From Chitinophagaceae bacterium (lineage in GTDB: Bacteria; Bacteroidota; Bacteroidia; Chitinophagales; Chitinophagaceae): a stretch of DNA of 64,000 nucleotides. Position numbers and translations under genes: made by a program. The stretch lies in the NCBI GenBank assembly GCA_027489035.1, contig JAIYAN010000024.1:52540-116539 (forward strand), written 5' to 3'. The notes beneath the pieces are model-generated. The model was not told the DNA's origin, did not search any database, and saw only the letters and a program-made list of their open reading frames with translations. This document shows, piece by piece, positions 54,271 through 61,782 of this stretch (position 1 is the first letter of the stretch; every line of letters starts with the position of its first letter).

Positions 54271-54368
54271 CTATTTTAACCAGTTTTTATAAATGTACCT
54301 GCCTGCTAAAAACAGTAAGGCAGCAGCTCCTAAGCTGAATCCTCCTCTGACAAGAAGACTTTTTTTTT
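54271..54368 (-). other. Possible -1 frameshift site and membrane-anchor extension of the glucosaminidase
   Basis: An A9 run followed by G (plus-strand T9 at 54360-54368) can act as a slippery site. In the -1 frame reading continues as SLLVRGGFSLGAAALLFLAG and RYIYKNWLK, a membrane helix with a basic end, to a TAG at 54273-54271. No start codon opens this frame separately. Without it there would be 65 bp of non-coding DNA in a run where genes are otherwise at most about 30 bp apart; with it the gap to the next gene is 6 bp. A CAGCT-TAGG-AGCTG hairpin lies about 21 nt downstream of the tract. Confidence 0.5.
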
Positions 54369-54818
54369 GGCGATGTCTAGTATGTTTTCATAAATGGAAA
54401 TTATCCCTTTCATGTAAGCATTTCGGTCATCACCGTTTTGTTCCGATATGTACGGACTGTGCGCAATTTTATCAGCATAGGCTTTGTAGTCATTTGCCGA
54501 GGCATGTGCTGCCTTGTAATTACTAGCAATCAACCGAGCAAAATCATAAAAGCTATCCTGTGCACTGGTATAGGTTCTGAATTTTAGTTTGTATTGGTTC
54601 TGCGCCTGGTAAACGCCACCTTTCCAAAATTCATTAGGCTTTCCAGCGGCTGTGATGCCAAAGAAATTATTGTGTTTGGAAGAAAGTGAAGACGTTCCCC
54701 AAGCACTCTCGTAAGCACCCTGTGATAGAATTACCAACGGATCCATTTTGAATCGTTCACCTGCTTTTTTTGCCAGTGGGTAATTATTGATAACGTAGTT
54801 TTCTGTTTTTGTACTCAT
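54330..54818 (-). CDS. GH73 glucosaminidase (FlgJ-like), standard frame
   Basis: This 162-aa enzyme cuts the GlcNAc-MurNAc bond of peptidoglycan. The catalytic Glu37 lies in SQGAYESAWGTSSL, followed by NNFFGITA and the YTSAQDSFYDFARLI helix of the family. There is no signal peptide. The frame ends in DIAKKKVFLSEEDSA directly after an A9 tract. A shift of -1 at this tract would replace the last residues with a membrane helix (see the separate entry). It follows the annexin-like membrane protein by 2 bp. Confidence 0.85.
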   Translation of the reverse strand: MSTKTENYVINNYPLAKKAGERFKMDPLVILSQGAYESAWGTSSLSSKHNNFFGITAAGKPNEFWKGGVYQAQNQYKLKFRTYTSAQDSFYDFARLIASNYKAAHASANDYKAYADKIAHSPYISEQNGDDRNAYMKGIISIYENILDIAKKKVFLSEEDSA

Positions 54819-54820
54819 GG

Positions 54821-55867
54821 TTATTGTTGTAAAATGATGTAACGACCGTCAACCCAACGAAGTGTATTGTCAACGGTTTTAAATTGCATGAATTGATTTT
54901 CTCCTGTATCCATGGACATAATAAGTTGCCCGAGCACCATATTGGGCTGGGCATAATTTACCGTTACCATGCGGTCGTTTAAGACAGGTGTAAGCACTTT
55001 GGTTAATAGCCTTGGCATAGGAAGGCCTTTAAGGGTGAAATAGTCCACTGGCTTCATCCACCCTACAAGGCTCATCGTTGCTGGATATGCATCAAACATA
55101 TTTTTGTAATAGGGAAATATATCAACGTAGTTTATCGAGCTCGATACCCAATAACTCACCCGTTGTTTGTTTTTTGGTTTCAGACTAGCTGGCGCTTTTG
55201 CACCATTAATCACATAGGCTACTTCAATAAATTTTACATTGTTTACTTCATCGAATGCCTGTCTTCCTGTGGCATAGCCCAGGAATTCACCTGGCTTTGC
55301 AAGGCGAATAATATTTTTGTTGGAGAACATCTCGTAAATGCGACCGTGATTGGTTGCATCAGGCGAGGTTCTTAGATACACCTCTTTTTTTGTCACTACC
55401 AGTTGATTGGCTTTAGCATATTGCACAGGTGCTGTTCCGCCACTGGAAACATCTTTGTTTTGATTACCACTGATAATGGTTAAGAATTTCTGATAATCGG
55501 AAGTCGATAATTCACTTTGTAAATCATCGAGTAGATTATTTTGATACAAATTTTTGTAGGCAGTTCCTACGCTATCTAATTTGGTAACGGTTTTAGCAGT
55601 GTCTAAAACACTACTGGTATTGGTTGTGTCAAAGCTCATCATCCAACTTATTCCTGAAGGGTTCATAGCAGAGCGTAAAGCCATTGCTTGTCTTACTTCG
55701 GGACTGTCATCGGCTTTTGTTTGTGTGTCTTTTTTATTGATACCGTCAATGATTTTTTTACCCAAGCGGTAGGTTATGTAAATACCACCAAGCACGAGAA
55801 TACCGTTCACAATCTTTGACTGATTGCTTTGCACCACCTGAATTATTTTTTCTTTTGTACCTGGCAT
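54821..55867 (-). CDS. Membrane-anchored protein with annexin-like and SH3-like segments
   Basis: This 348-aa protein has one membrane helix (about 18-36, IVNGILVLGGIYITYRLG). Residues 60-135 follow the annexin repeat pattern, with YKNLYQNNLLDDLQSELSTS close to the typical 'Y...Y...L..DL.SELSG'. Residues 155-200 look like an SH3-type beta domain (KKEVYLRTSP; KPGEFLGYATG), and the C-terminal third is beta-rich (RWVDGRYIILQQ). I do not know a family for the whole. It may anchor a particle or lysis complex to a membrane. It lies 11 bp after a 57-aa gene. Confidence 0.6.
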   Translation of the reverse strand: MPGTKEKIIQVVQSNQSKIVNGILVLGGIYITYRLGKKIIDGINKKDTQTKADDSPEVRQAMALRSAMNPSGISWMMSFDTTNTSSVLDTAKTVTKLDSVGTAYKNLYQNNLLDDLQSELSTSDYQKFLTIISGNQNKDVSSGGTAPVQYAKANQLVVTKKEVYLRTSPDATNHGRIYEMFSNKNIIRLAKPGEFLGYATGRQAFDEVNNVKFIEVAYVINGAKAPASLKPKNKQRVSYWVSSSINYVDIFPYYKNMFDAYPATMSLVGWMKPVDYFTLKGLPMPRLLTKVLTPVLNDRMVTVNYAQPNMVLGQLIMSMDTGENQFMQFKTVDNTLRWVDGRYIILQQ

Positions 55868-55878
55868 AGCTCTAGTTT

Positions 55879-56052
55879 TTACAACATGCTTTTTATTTTT
55901 AGTTTCACCAGTGGTATTTCTAATTTTTTAGAAATAACCACTAATTCCTGTGCCTTAAAATTGTCGGCAATGGATTGCAATGCTTTTTGTACATGCCTTG
56001 CTTCCTGGTCACTAGCGACCTTTACTTGAATTAATACATCTTGATGTGCCAT
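55879..56052 (-). CDS. 57-aa soluble peptide, unknown
   Basis: The small frame from ATG 56052 to TAA at 55879 encodes MAHQDVLIQVKVASDQEARH and a helical remainder ending VKLKIKSML. It fills exactly the space between its neighbours (2 bp and 11 bp gaps), starting directly after the coiled-coil gene, so it is very likely translated. The predicted fold is one strand and one long helix. No family is recognised. Confidence 0.6.
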   Translation of the reverse strand: MAHQDVLIQVKVASDQEARHVQKALQSIADNFKAQELVVISKKLEIPLVKLKIKSML

Positions 56053-56054
56053 GT

Positions 56055-56876
56055 CTATTGCGGATTGTTAGGGGTTGTTGAATTCGTTGTTGGTTGCGTA
56101 ATAAAATGAAGAATGCGATGCAAATTGCCTCTGTCTTTTTCAATTTCAGTCAGCAGCAAATACATAGTGCCTAGCTCTTGATTGGTCATGGTATTGCAAA
56201 AAGCACTTATCATTTCCAATATCGTATCACGTTGTCCATCGCCCTGGTCTTGCGTGTCGGGATTTGGTGTTGCGATGCCTTTATCCGTTTCACCGTTACC
56301 TGCCAAAAAGTTCATGGCTGTTCCAATAGGTGAATTGGTAAAAAACTTTGCTAGTCCAGGTAGCGCCATGCCAATAATATTGGTATAGTATTCTACTTGC
56401 TTTTTAGCATCCAAACTATTTTGCATGTCCTGCATCTGAAACTCCAGCTCTTCGTTTAGGGCTTGCAGTCTAGTTAGTTCAGAGCTCATGCGCTCTAGCT
56501 CTTTACTGCGTTCCATTTCCGAAAACTTGCGATGTACCAAGTCGTTCACTTCCGCTTCGCCAAGTCCTGCATATCCATTAAACGGCTTTTGAATTTCATC
56601 ATCTACATCATGCCACTCAAAAGTTTTCGACCATATGAGCAGGTTACTGTCCTGGTCTTTGAATTCCACTTTTACTTTATCGGGGTTTTCAGATTTATCA
56701 TAGCTGCGTACCAAGGCAGAGAAGTTCTCAACTGCTGCCTGGTCAATACCGTTGAGCTTTTTACCATTGCGATAAAAAACAGCATTGAACACCACATGGT
56801 TATGCCCTTGCTTGGGAAAGGTTTTAATCATCTTCTGACTAACCTCTATAACATGATATATTTTTTTCTTACTCAC
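56055..56876 (-). CDS. Coiled-coil structural-type protein, unknown
   Basis: This 273-aa protein starts with a beta-rich domain of about 100 residues (IYHVIEVSQKMIKTF; KVKVEFKDQDSNLLIWSKTF), followed by a coiled coil (about 120-160, ERMSSELTRLQALNEELEFQ), a hydrophobic segment (YYTNIIGMALPGLAKFFTN) and a low-complexity Pro/Asn/Thr tail. It overlaps the previous small beta gene by 4 bp. The layout would suit a fibre or vertex protein. No match is recognised. Confidence 0.6.
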   Translation of the reverse strand: MSKKKIYHVIEVSQKMIKTFPKQGHNHVVFNAVFYRNGKKLNGIDQAAVENFSALVRSYDKSENPDKVKVEFKDQDSNLLIWSKTFEWHDVDDEIQKPFNGYAGLGEAEVNDLVHRKFSEMERSKELERMSSELTRLQALNEELEFQMQDMQNSLDAKKQVEYYTNIIGMALPGLAKFFTNSPIGTAMNFLAGNGETDKGIATPNPDTQDQGDGQRDTILEMISAFCNTMTNQELGTMYLLLTEIEKDRGNLHRILHFITQPTTNSTTPNNPQ

Positions 56877-57196
56877 TCCTTGACTATTTGTATGAATTCT
56901 AATATTGGATATTCTTGTACTTCATTTGGAAGCTCAATGGCAATTAGTCCACTAAATTCTTCCATGGCAACCAGCGTTCTTTGGCTGACTGCAATTTCAA
57001 TGCTGTTGGTATCTGAAATGATTCGTGTACCGATAGGAAGTGCACTTGCATTGGTAAGTAGTAAATACTCATTGTATGCAGGTACTTCATAATAGCTTAC
57101 GCCAGGCTTAGTTACAACATTGGTAAACCGTTGTAATTCAATTCCAACTTCACGTTGCTTGAGCTGTTGATGAATAAATACTAATTGGTCATACAT
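56873..57196 (-). CDS. 107-aa beta-rich protein, structural candidate
   Basis: The product consists mostly of alternating hydrophobic beta strands (VSYYEVPAYNEYLLLTN; TRIISDTNSIEIAVSQRTLV; GLIAIELPN). No cysteine and no signal peptide are present. It overlaps the preceding gene by 16 bp, as its ATG lies within that gene's last codons. With the next two upstream genes it forms a series of small beta proteins, as expected for minor capsid, penton or spike parts. This role is inferred only. Confidence 0.6.
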   Translation of the reverse strand: MYDQLVFIHQQLKQREVGIELQRFTNVVTKPGVSYYEVPAYNEYLLLTNASALPIGTRIISDTNSIEIAVSQRTLVAMEEFSGLIAIELPNEVQEYPILEFIQIVKE

Positions 57197-57732
57197 AACT
57201 GGTCTTGATTTTCTTGTTCAGTTGTGATGGATTGTTCTATTTCATCATCCGTTGTGGTTTCATCTTGAAAAATAAATTCCGAACGAAGCCAAGGATTAAC
57301 AGGAATGTCTTGCTTGAACACCGATTGAATTTTAGGATCAATTGGTTTGAAATTTTCAGCAACACATCTCAAGTACAGACTAACCGTATAGGGTGAAAAT
57401 TCTTTTTCTTCCATGGTGTCTATGTAAACGCCTACCAACAATTGTCCTGGTTTTAATGCCACATCAAGTGATTGATAACCGAAAGGTTCTTCTAGTGCAT
57501 AAATGGCTTGAACGCTAACTGGCGCAACAAGTTTTTCATGCTTTAAACTATTGAACGATGCCGTTATCCAGCCAATTTCAGCCATGCAGTGTTCGGAATT
57601 AATTCCTTTTACATGCTTCACTATAAAACCAGTGCAACGTTTTAAATACGTTGGTATCTTATGTTGAAAGTGTACAATTTGCTTTGGACTCTCAACCTTT
57701 ATTTGAATGATATTGTAGCGCGTATTTACCAT
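57181..57732 (-). CDS. 183-aa beta-rich protein, paralog of the 135-aa protein
   Basis: The N-terminus YNIIQIKVESPKQIVHFQHK and the RCTGFIVKHVKG segment align without gaps to the start of the 135-aa protein encoded just upstream (FQQIRVRIAAPGDAVRINAQ; RIRGIYVSLPKG). Identity is low (about 8 of 38) but the strand pattern is the same. The last 40 residues are acidic and Gln/Thr-rich. A jelly-roll or beta-sandwich fold is plausible. It follows that gene by 8 bp. Probably structural, by context. Confidence 0.6.
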   Translation of the reverse strand: MVNTRYNIIQIKVESPKQIVHFQHKIPTYLKRCTGFIVKHVKGINSEHCMAEIGWITASFNSLKHEKLVAPVSVQAIYALEEPFGYQSLDVALKPGQLLVGVYIDTMEEKEFSPYTVSLYLRCVAENFKPIDPKIQSVFKQDIPVNPWLRSEFIFQDETTTDDEIEQSITTEQENQDQLCMTN

Positions 57733-57740
57733 GGCTTAGC

Positions 57741-58148
57741 TTATTTGTCATTGCAAAGCCATAAATAAATTTTTGCTTCATACGGATAACCGTAAGGCAA
57801 GTTTACTTTTTTACCACCTCCATCAATAATTGGTTCACAGCCATCGGTCAATTTACCTTCCAGGGTGCTGCCACCAGCGTCCAAGTGCTCTTCAAAAAAA
57901 AAGAATTTTTTATTCGGAGCCACCTGGTTGCCGCTAGTAAGTAACTTTACTTCGTGTAATTCTTCAAAGACCTCTTGGTTATTTACTTTCAAGCCCAGCG
58001 CAGTTCCAGGAATCAATTTGCCTTTTGGCAACGACACATAAATGCCACGGATGCGGCTGTATTGTTTGTCGGTTTGTGCATTGATGCGAACAGCGTCTCC
58101 TGGTGCAGCAATACGCACTCTGATTTGCTGAAACTTATGGTTCTTCAT
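57741..58148 (-). CDS. 135-aa beta-rich protein, structural candidate
   Basis: The protein is almost wholly beta strand and turn (IRVRIAAPGDAVRINAQTD; RIRGIYVSLPKGKLIPGTAL; KKFFFFEEHLDAGGSTLEG; PYEAKIYLWLCND). The Gly-rich loop DGGGKK lies near residue 110. It resembles the N-terminal domain of the 183-aa protein downstream. It lies 19 bp after the candidate capsid gene. Small single-domain beta proteins beside a major capsid gene are often penton proteins. I cannot confirm that here. Confidence 0.6.
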   Translation of the reverse strand: MKNHKFQQIRVRIAAPGDAVRINAQTDKQYSRIRGIYVSLPKGKLIPGTALGLKVNNQEVFEELHEVKLLTSGNQVAPNKKFFFFEEHLDAGGSTLEGKLTDGCEPIIDGGGKKVNLPYGYPYEAKIYLWLCNDK

Positions 58149-58167
58149 GGTAAATAATGGTTAAAAA

Positions 58168-58872
58168 TTAGGACTTGATTACAGCAGTACCTCTCAATAT
58201 TGCTTTCAAATAAGTATTGGTTGGTGCATTGTTAGCCCACTCAATATTCAACTCGATGCTTTGTTGGTCACGGATAATTTTTGGATTGTCCAGGATGAAT
58301 AATCCTTTGAACGTATCCTTACCACTGGTTTGAAAAACTTCGCATGAAGTGTTTGGAACTAGCACCGTTCCGTTTGCTTTGAACTCAAATTCTCCGTTAC
58401 GCAAGTAATCAGGAACGATGTCAAAGTTTACACTTCCAGGATTGTTTTCTTTGTCGGCAGTTCCGCCCAATAAATGGATGCCATACAACAGGAAGTAATT
58501 TCCTTTTTCTAATTTACCACTAGAGATGTTGCTAGAGCCTACCACTTTGTTGTCGTCATCTTTAAACATTTTAATGACTTTAGAGCCACTAATTGTTTTT
58601 ACAACGTAGTAAGCTGTATCAACAGCTTGCAAGCTTTGATTAGCTAATCCAATTTGTATTTCTTTTGGTAACATAGAAATACGTTTTTCAAACTCTGCAC
58701 GAGAGCGTGAACCTGTGGCTGCTGCCACTGCTTTTGATTGCGTTTGCATTTTGCGAAACAATTTCTTTCTGTCATTAGGCCCACTAAGGTCTATGGCTTG
58801 CAAAAAGTCGTCTTCCGACATTGCTCCAAGTAAATTGTACTCACTGTTTTCGATTTGTCCGAGAGTTAGCAT
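58168..58872 (-). CDS. Candidate major capsid protein (beta-rich, 234 aa)
   Basis: About 70 mostly helical residues (MSEDDFLQAIDLSGPNDRKK onward) are followed by about 160 residues with eight or more predicted strands (AYYVVKTISG; NYFLLYGIHLLGG; FEFKANGTVLVPNTS; QQSIELNIEWANNA; YLKAILRGTAVI). A helical arm plus a beta barrel of this size would fit a jelly-roll capsid. Its position, after the membrane proteins and before small beta proteins, supports this. No capsid signature can be read directly, and a non-viral beta protein is the alternative. Confidence 0.5.
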   Translation of the reverse strand: MLTLGQIENSEYNLLGAMSEDDFLQAIDLSGPNDRKKLFRKMQTQSKAVAAATGSRSRAEFEKRISMLPKEIQIGLANQSLQAVDTAYYVVKTISGSKVIKMFKDDDNKVVGSSNISSGKLEKGNYFLLYGIHLLGGTADKENNPGSVNFDIVPDYLRNGEFEFKANGTVLVPNTSCEVFQTSGKDTFKGLFILDNPKIIRDQQSIELNIEWANNAPTNTYLKAILRGTAVIKS

Positions 58873-58899
58873 TTTTTAGATTTTTTAGATTGTTATTAA

Positions 58900-59418
58900 T
58901 TAAATGATTTCGATGTATGAAAGGTCTTCCTCAGTAATTCCTTCCACGTTGCTTGCATAGTCTTCAGGATTGAATGAAGTTGGAGATGAAAGCGCTGGCA
59001 AGTCTGGGTTGTAGCGTTCAATAGATAAGTTCATTGGTTCACGGTAAACGGCAGGTTCTCCCAATCCGTCAATGCCCGACATATTAAAGTCTGAAAGTCC
59101 AGCGAGTAAATCTTTTTTCAGAAATACTTTTACACCTGATAACATACCAGCTGCTCCAACACCTGTTGCCAACATTTTCATGTTAGGGTCTTTAAGCATT
59201 AAGTTACCAGCAGCGCCTACGCCCAATAATACAATAGGACGAGCCATAGCCTTTACATTGAATCCAGTTGCCGTAGCATCTACATTCAATACTTTATCAA
59301 TCATTTTTCCGCCTACGGAGCCAATTACGACACCGCCAGTAAGCATAGCCAAGGTTTTGATTTCACCCATCACAGCTTGGCCACTGAGCTTGGTTGTTTT
59401 TTTGCGTTGAACTGCCAT
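58900..59418 (-). CDS. 172-aa membrane protein, particle-membrane candidate
   Basis: At least three hydrophobic, Gly/Ala-rich segments are present (AMLTGGVVIGSVGGKMI; PIVLLGVGAAGNLML; MLATGVGAAGMLSGVKVFL). A polar C-terminal tail of about 60 residues ends TEEDLSYIEII. The N-terminus is basic (MAVQRKKTTKLSG). The small-residue helices resemble those of proteins packed in viral inner membranes. It lies between the transglutaminase-like gene (19 bp) and the candidate capsid gene (27 bp). Confidence 0.6.
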   Translation of the reverse strand: MAVQRKKTTKLSGQAVMGEIKTLAMLTGGVVIGSVGGKMIDKVLNVDATATGFNVKAMARPIVLLGVGAAGNLMLKDPNMKMLATGVGAAGMLSGVKVFLKKDLLAGLSDFNMSGIDGLGEPAVYREPMNLSIERYNPDLPALSSPTSFNPEDYASNVEGITEEDLSYIEII

Positions 59419-59437
59419 GATATAGATTTTTAGATTT

Positions 59438-61282
59438 TTAAAATAATTTTACTGATTTGACTGTTGTTTTATTTGCTGCTGTGCTTCTAGTACTTGTTGG
59501 CTTTTTAGCACGAGTAGTAGTTGCAGGTTTTCTTCTTCTTGTTCCATAACCTGAAAGGCTAGTCGCTTTTTTAGGTTTCACCAATTGATAAATACCAAAG
59601 GCTAACAAGCCACCACCAATTACGGCTGGAACAGGATTTTTCTTTATGAAATTCATAATGCCACCGCCAGTGCTTGTCGGAGTAGTGGAAGGGTCGGTAG
59701 TAGTTACCGCACTGCCACTGTCACTCGTTGTGATTAATGATCGGTTTTGCTGTGGGTCGAAATTGGCTCCAGCATTTTCGTTTGCTTGAATTTCTGCCAC
59801 TGCTGCCGCTGCCGTTGGGTCAGACATGGCTTCACTTTTTAGATTATTGACATCTACGTTTTCATTTTTGGCAAACAAGCCCGATTCCTTTATGATTTTT
59901 ATGGCTGCAATAATCACTGGAGTTGCTGCTGCAATAACTGATCCCGTAGCAGGGTCGCCCAATTGTCCTAGCATATCATCTTCCACAAAACCATTAAGGT
60001 TTCCAGCCTTTCCTCTAAGGATAGCATTTTGTAGGGCACTTCGTTTTCCTTGTAATTTATCCGCGAATAAATTTTCAATTTTGGCGAGTGCATTTTTACT
60101 TTTTTGCCAGGTAGCAGCATTCACGCCTTTGGCAGCAGCCTGTTGCTGGGTTGCATAAGCCCACTTTAATTTGGAAGCCATTTTACCCATGTTGATTTTC
60201 ATGGCTAACAAAAATCCAGCACGAGCTGCAATGGTTAACGGATTGAATTTTACAATTGCTTTGATAGCAACTTTAGCGGCATCACCCACTTTTTGACCTA
60301 CCGTTTTTACCGTGTTTTTTACACTGGTAAAAAACTTCTTGATGCTTATACCACTAAGGGCTAAATCATCAGGGTCTAGGTCAACACCGTTAATGGTATT
60401 TACACCATTGCGAAGGTTGAGTTGCGCCTCGTTTTTTGCAAGCACTTCCAATGCTTCATTTCGTTTGTCGGTGTACCAATACTGAATGGCATAGTCCAAC
60501 ATTTTAAGCAATGCCTTTGGATCATCTACTGATGATACCAGTCCAGGGTTTTGTGCCACAGCGTTACGAGTGGCTACTAAATTTTGATACAGTTTGTCTA
60601 AGTCTTCTTGTGGTGATGTTGCACCTAAGCCATAACCTGTAAGCGATGTTGCCATAACAGCATCGTGCAAGTCATTACCAGGAACACCACTCAAGACAGC
60701 TACGTTTATGCCTTTTAAGTTCATAGTATAATCCATTTTATCGGTGTAAGTTTTTTCGTAATTGAATTCAGATAACACGCCATCAACAACACAATATTTT
60801 CTGCTATCGTGTAATGGTACAATCACATATACATGTTGCCAGGAATCGGCACTGTACTTGGTAATGCGAAAGCTATGTGGTATTTGAAGGTTGGTTAATA
60901 TGCTTGAAACAAAAATGCTCATGCAGTCACAATCCACGCCAGTAGAGCGTTCAGCCCAAGAGCGTGCAGGTCTGCGAAGTTGTTCTAGTCCACGTTTATC
61001 CAATTTGTATTGGATAAATTGGTAAACAAATTCCCAAATAGCCTGGCAAGTTTCAATAGTAGATGACCGTTGGAGTAATGGAGCTATTCGCTTGGTGTCG
61101 TCAAGGTACTTCCAAACTACCTTCTCCATTAGTTCCACGGTATCTGTTACTTCACCATCGTTTATGATGACACGGTCGCGTTCATCAGGCGGTGGAAAGT
61201 ACGCATTGAAACGACTACCGTCTTTGATAGAACGGTAACCGCTTGTAACGGTCTTCATAGGAATATGTGACAGGCTTTTCAT
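59438..61282 (-). CDS. Transglutaminase-like protein with membrane anchor and basic tail
   Basis: This 614-aa protein has a transglutaminase/cysteine-protease-like domain (about 70-185): Cys118 in STGVDCDCMSIF, where the family usually has GDCDD, His150 in SWQHVYV and Asp167 in YCVVDGVLS form the expected triad. A long helical middle, an amphipathic stretch (305-360), a Ser/Thr-rich linker, a membrane helix (PVPAVIGGGLLAFGIYQLV) and an Arg/Lys-rich tail (GTRRRKPATTTRAKK) follow. It may process or cross-link particle proteins and tie membrane to DNA. Its start overlaps the previous stop as TGATG. Confidence 0.7.
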   Translation of the reverse strand: MKSLSHIPMKTVTSGYRSIKDGSRFNAYFPPPDERDRVIINDGEVTDTVELMEKVVWKYLDDTKRIAPLLQRSSTIETCQAIWEFVYQFIQYKLDKRGLEQLRRPARSWAERSTGVDCDCMSIFVSSILTNLQIPHSFRITKYSADSWQHVYVIVPLHDSRKYCVVDGVLSEFNYEKTYTDKMDYTMNLKGINVAVLSGVPGNDLHDAVMATSLTGYGLGATSPQEDLDKLYQNLVATRNAVAQNPGLVSSVDDPKALLKMLDYAIQYWYTDKRNEALEVLAKNEAQLNLRNGVNTINGVDLDPDDLALSGISIKKFFTSVKNTVKTVGQKVGDAAKVAIKAIVKFNPLTIAARAGFLLAMKINMGKMASKLKWAYATQQQAAAKGVNAATWQKSKNALAKIENLFADKLQGKRSALQNAILRGKAGNLNGFVEDDMLGQLGDPATGSVIAAATPVIIAAIKIIKESGLFAKNENVDVNNLKSEAMSDPTAAAAVAEIQANENAGANFDPQQNRSLITTSDSGSAVTTTDPSTTPTSTGGGIMNFIKKNPVPAVIGGGLLAFGIYQLVKPKKATSLSGYGTRRRKPATTTRAKKPTSTRSTAANKTTVKSVKLF

Positions 61283-61782
61283 CAGATAAGTTTCGTTGGG
61301 GGTGATTGATAAAATAGACCGTTCACATAAGTACTAAAAGACATTTCCATTGGAATCCCAAGTTGCGCAACTAGATTTTTTTTGTTGCCAGCTTTAAAGG
61401 CTGCAATTACACTTGGAATTTTGGTAATTATATTGGATAACAATCCTGCTAAAACAGTCCAGGATAGTTGTAATTCGATGGTATCAATTTGAGTAACGCC
61501 TAGCGGTTTAATGAGAATGATTTTATCCTCGGCATTGGATTGCGAAAGAAATTTTCCATTGGTTGAAAGTGATACAACAGGTTTAGTGATTTTGATGCTA
61601 TCACGTGAAGGATTGTTGATAGAAACTTCTGTTCTAAAATATAAACCACTTAAGTTGATTTGATGCACACGAGGATTTAACAACGAAAGTGTTGCTAGTT
61701 CTGTTACGTTTTGAACCTTTAATAACTTAACGATCCCGTAAACGATTGTTCCTGCTATTGCCAAGCCAACTACTTTATTCAT
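61282..61782 (-). CDS. LEA2/WHy-like membrane-anchored protein
   Basis: This 166-aa protein starts at ATG 61782, giving the N-terminal membrane helix MNKVVGLAIAGTIVYGIVKL. A longer frame to 61839 is possible, but this ATG sits next to the upstream stop (8-bp overlap) as elsewhere in the run. The remaining part has the LEA2 pattern (LYFRTEVSINNPSRDSIKIT; PVVSLSTNGKFLSQSN; LGVTQIDTIELQLSW), a beta-sandwich found in envelope proteins. It is probably a membrane-bound structural part. The family match is made by pattern only. Confidence 0.6.
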   Translation of the reverse strand: MNKVVGLAIAGTIVYGIVKLLKVQNVTELATLSLLNPRVHQINLSGLYFRTEVSINNPSRDSIKITKPVVSLSTNGKFLSQSNAEDKIILIKPLGVTQIDTIELQLSWTVLAGLLSNIITKIPSVIAAFKAGNKKNLVAQLGIPMEMSFSTYVNGLFYQSPPTKLI

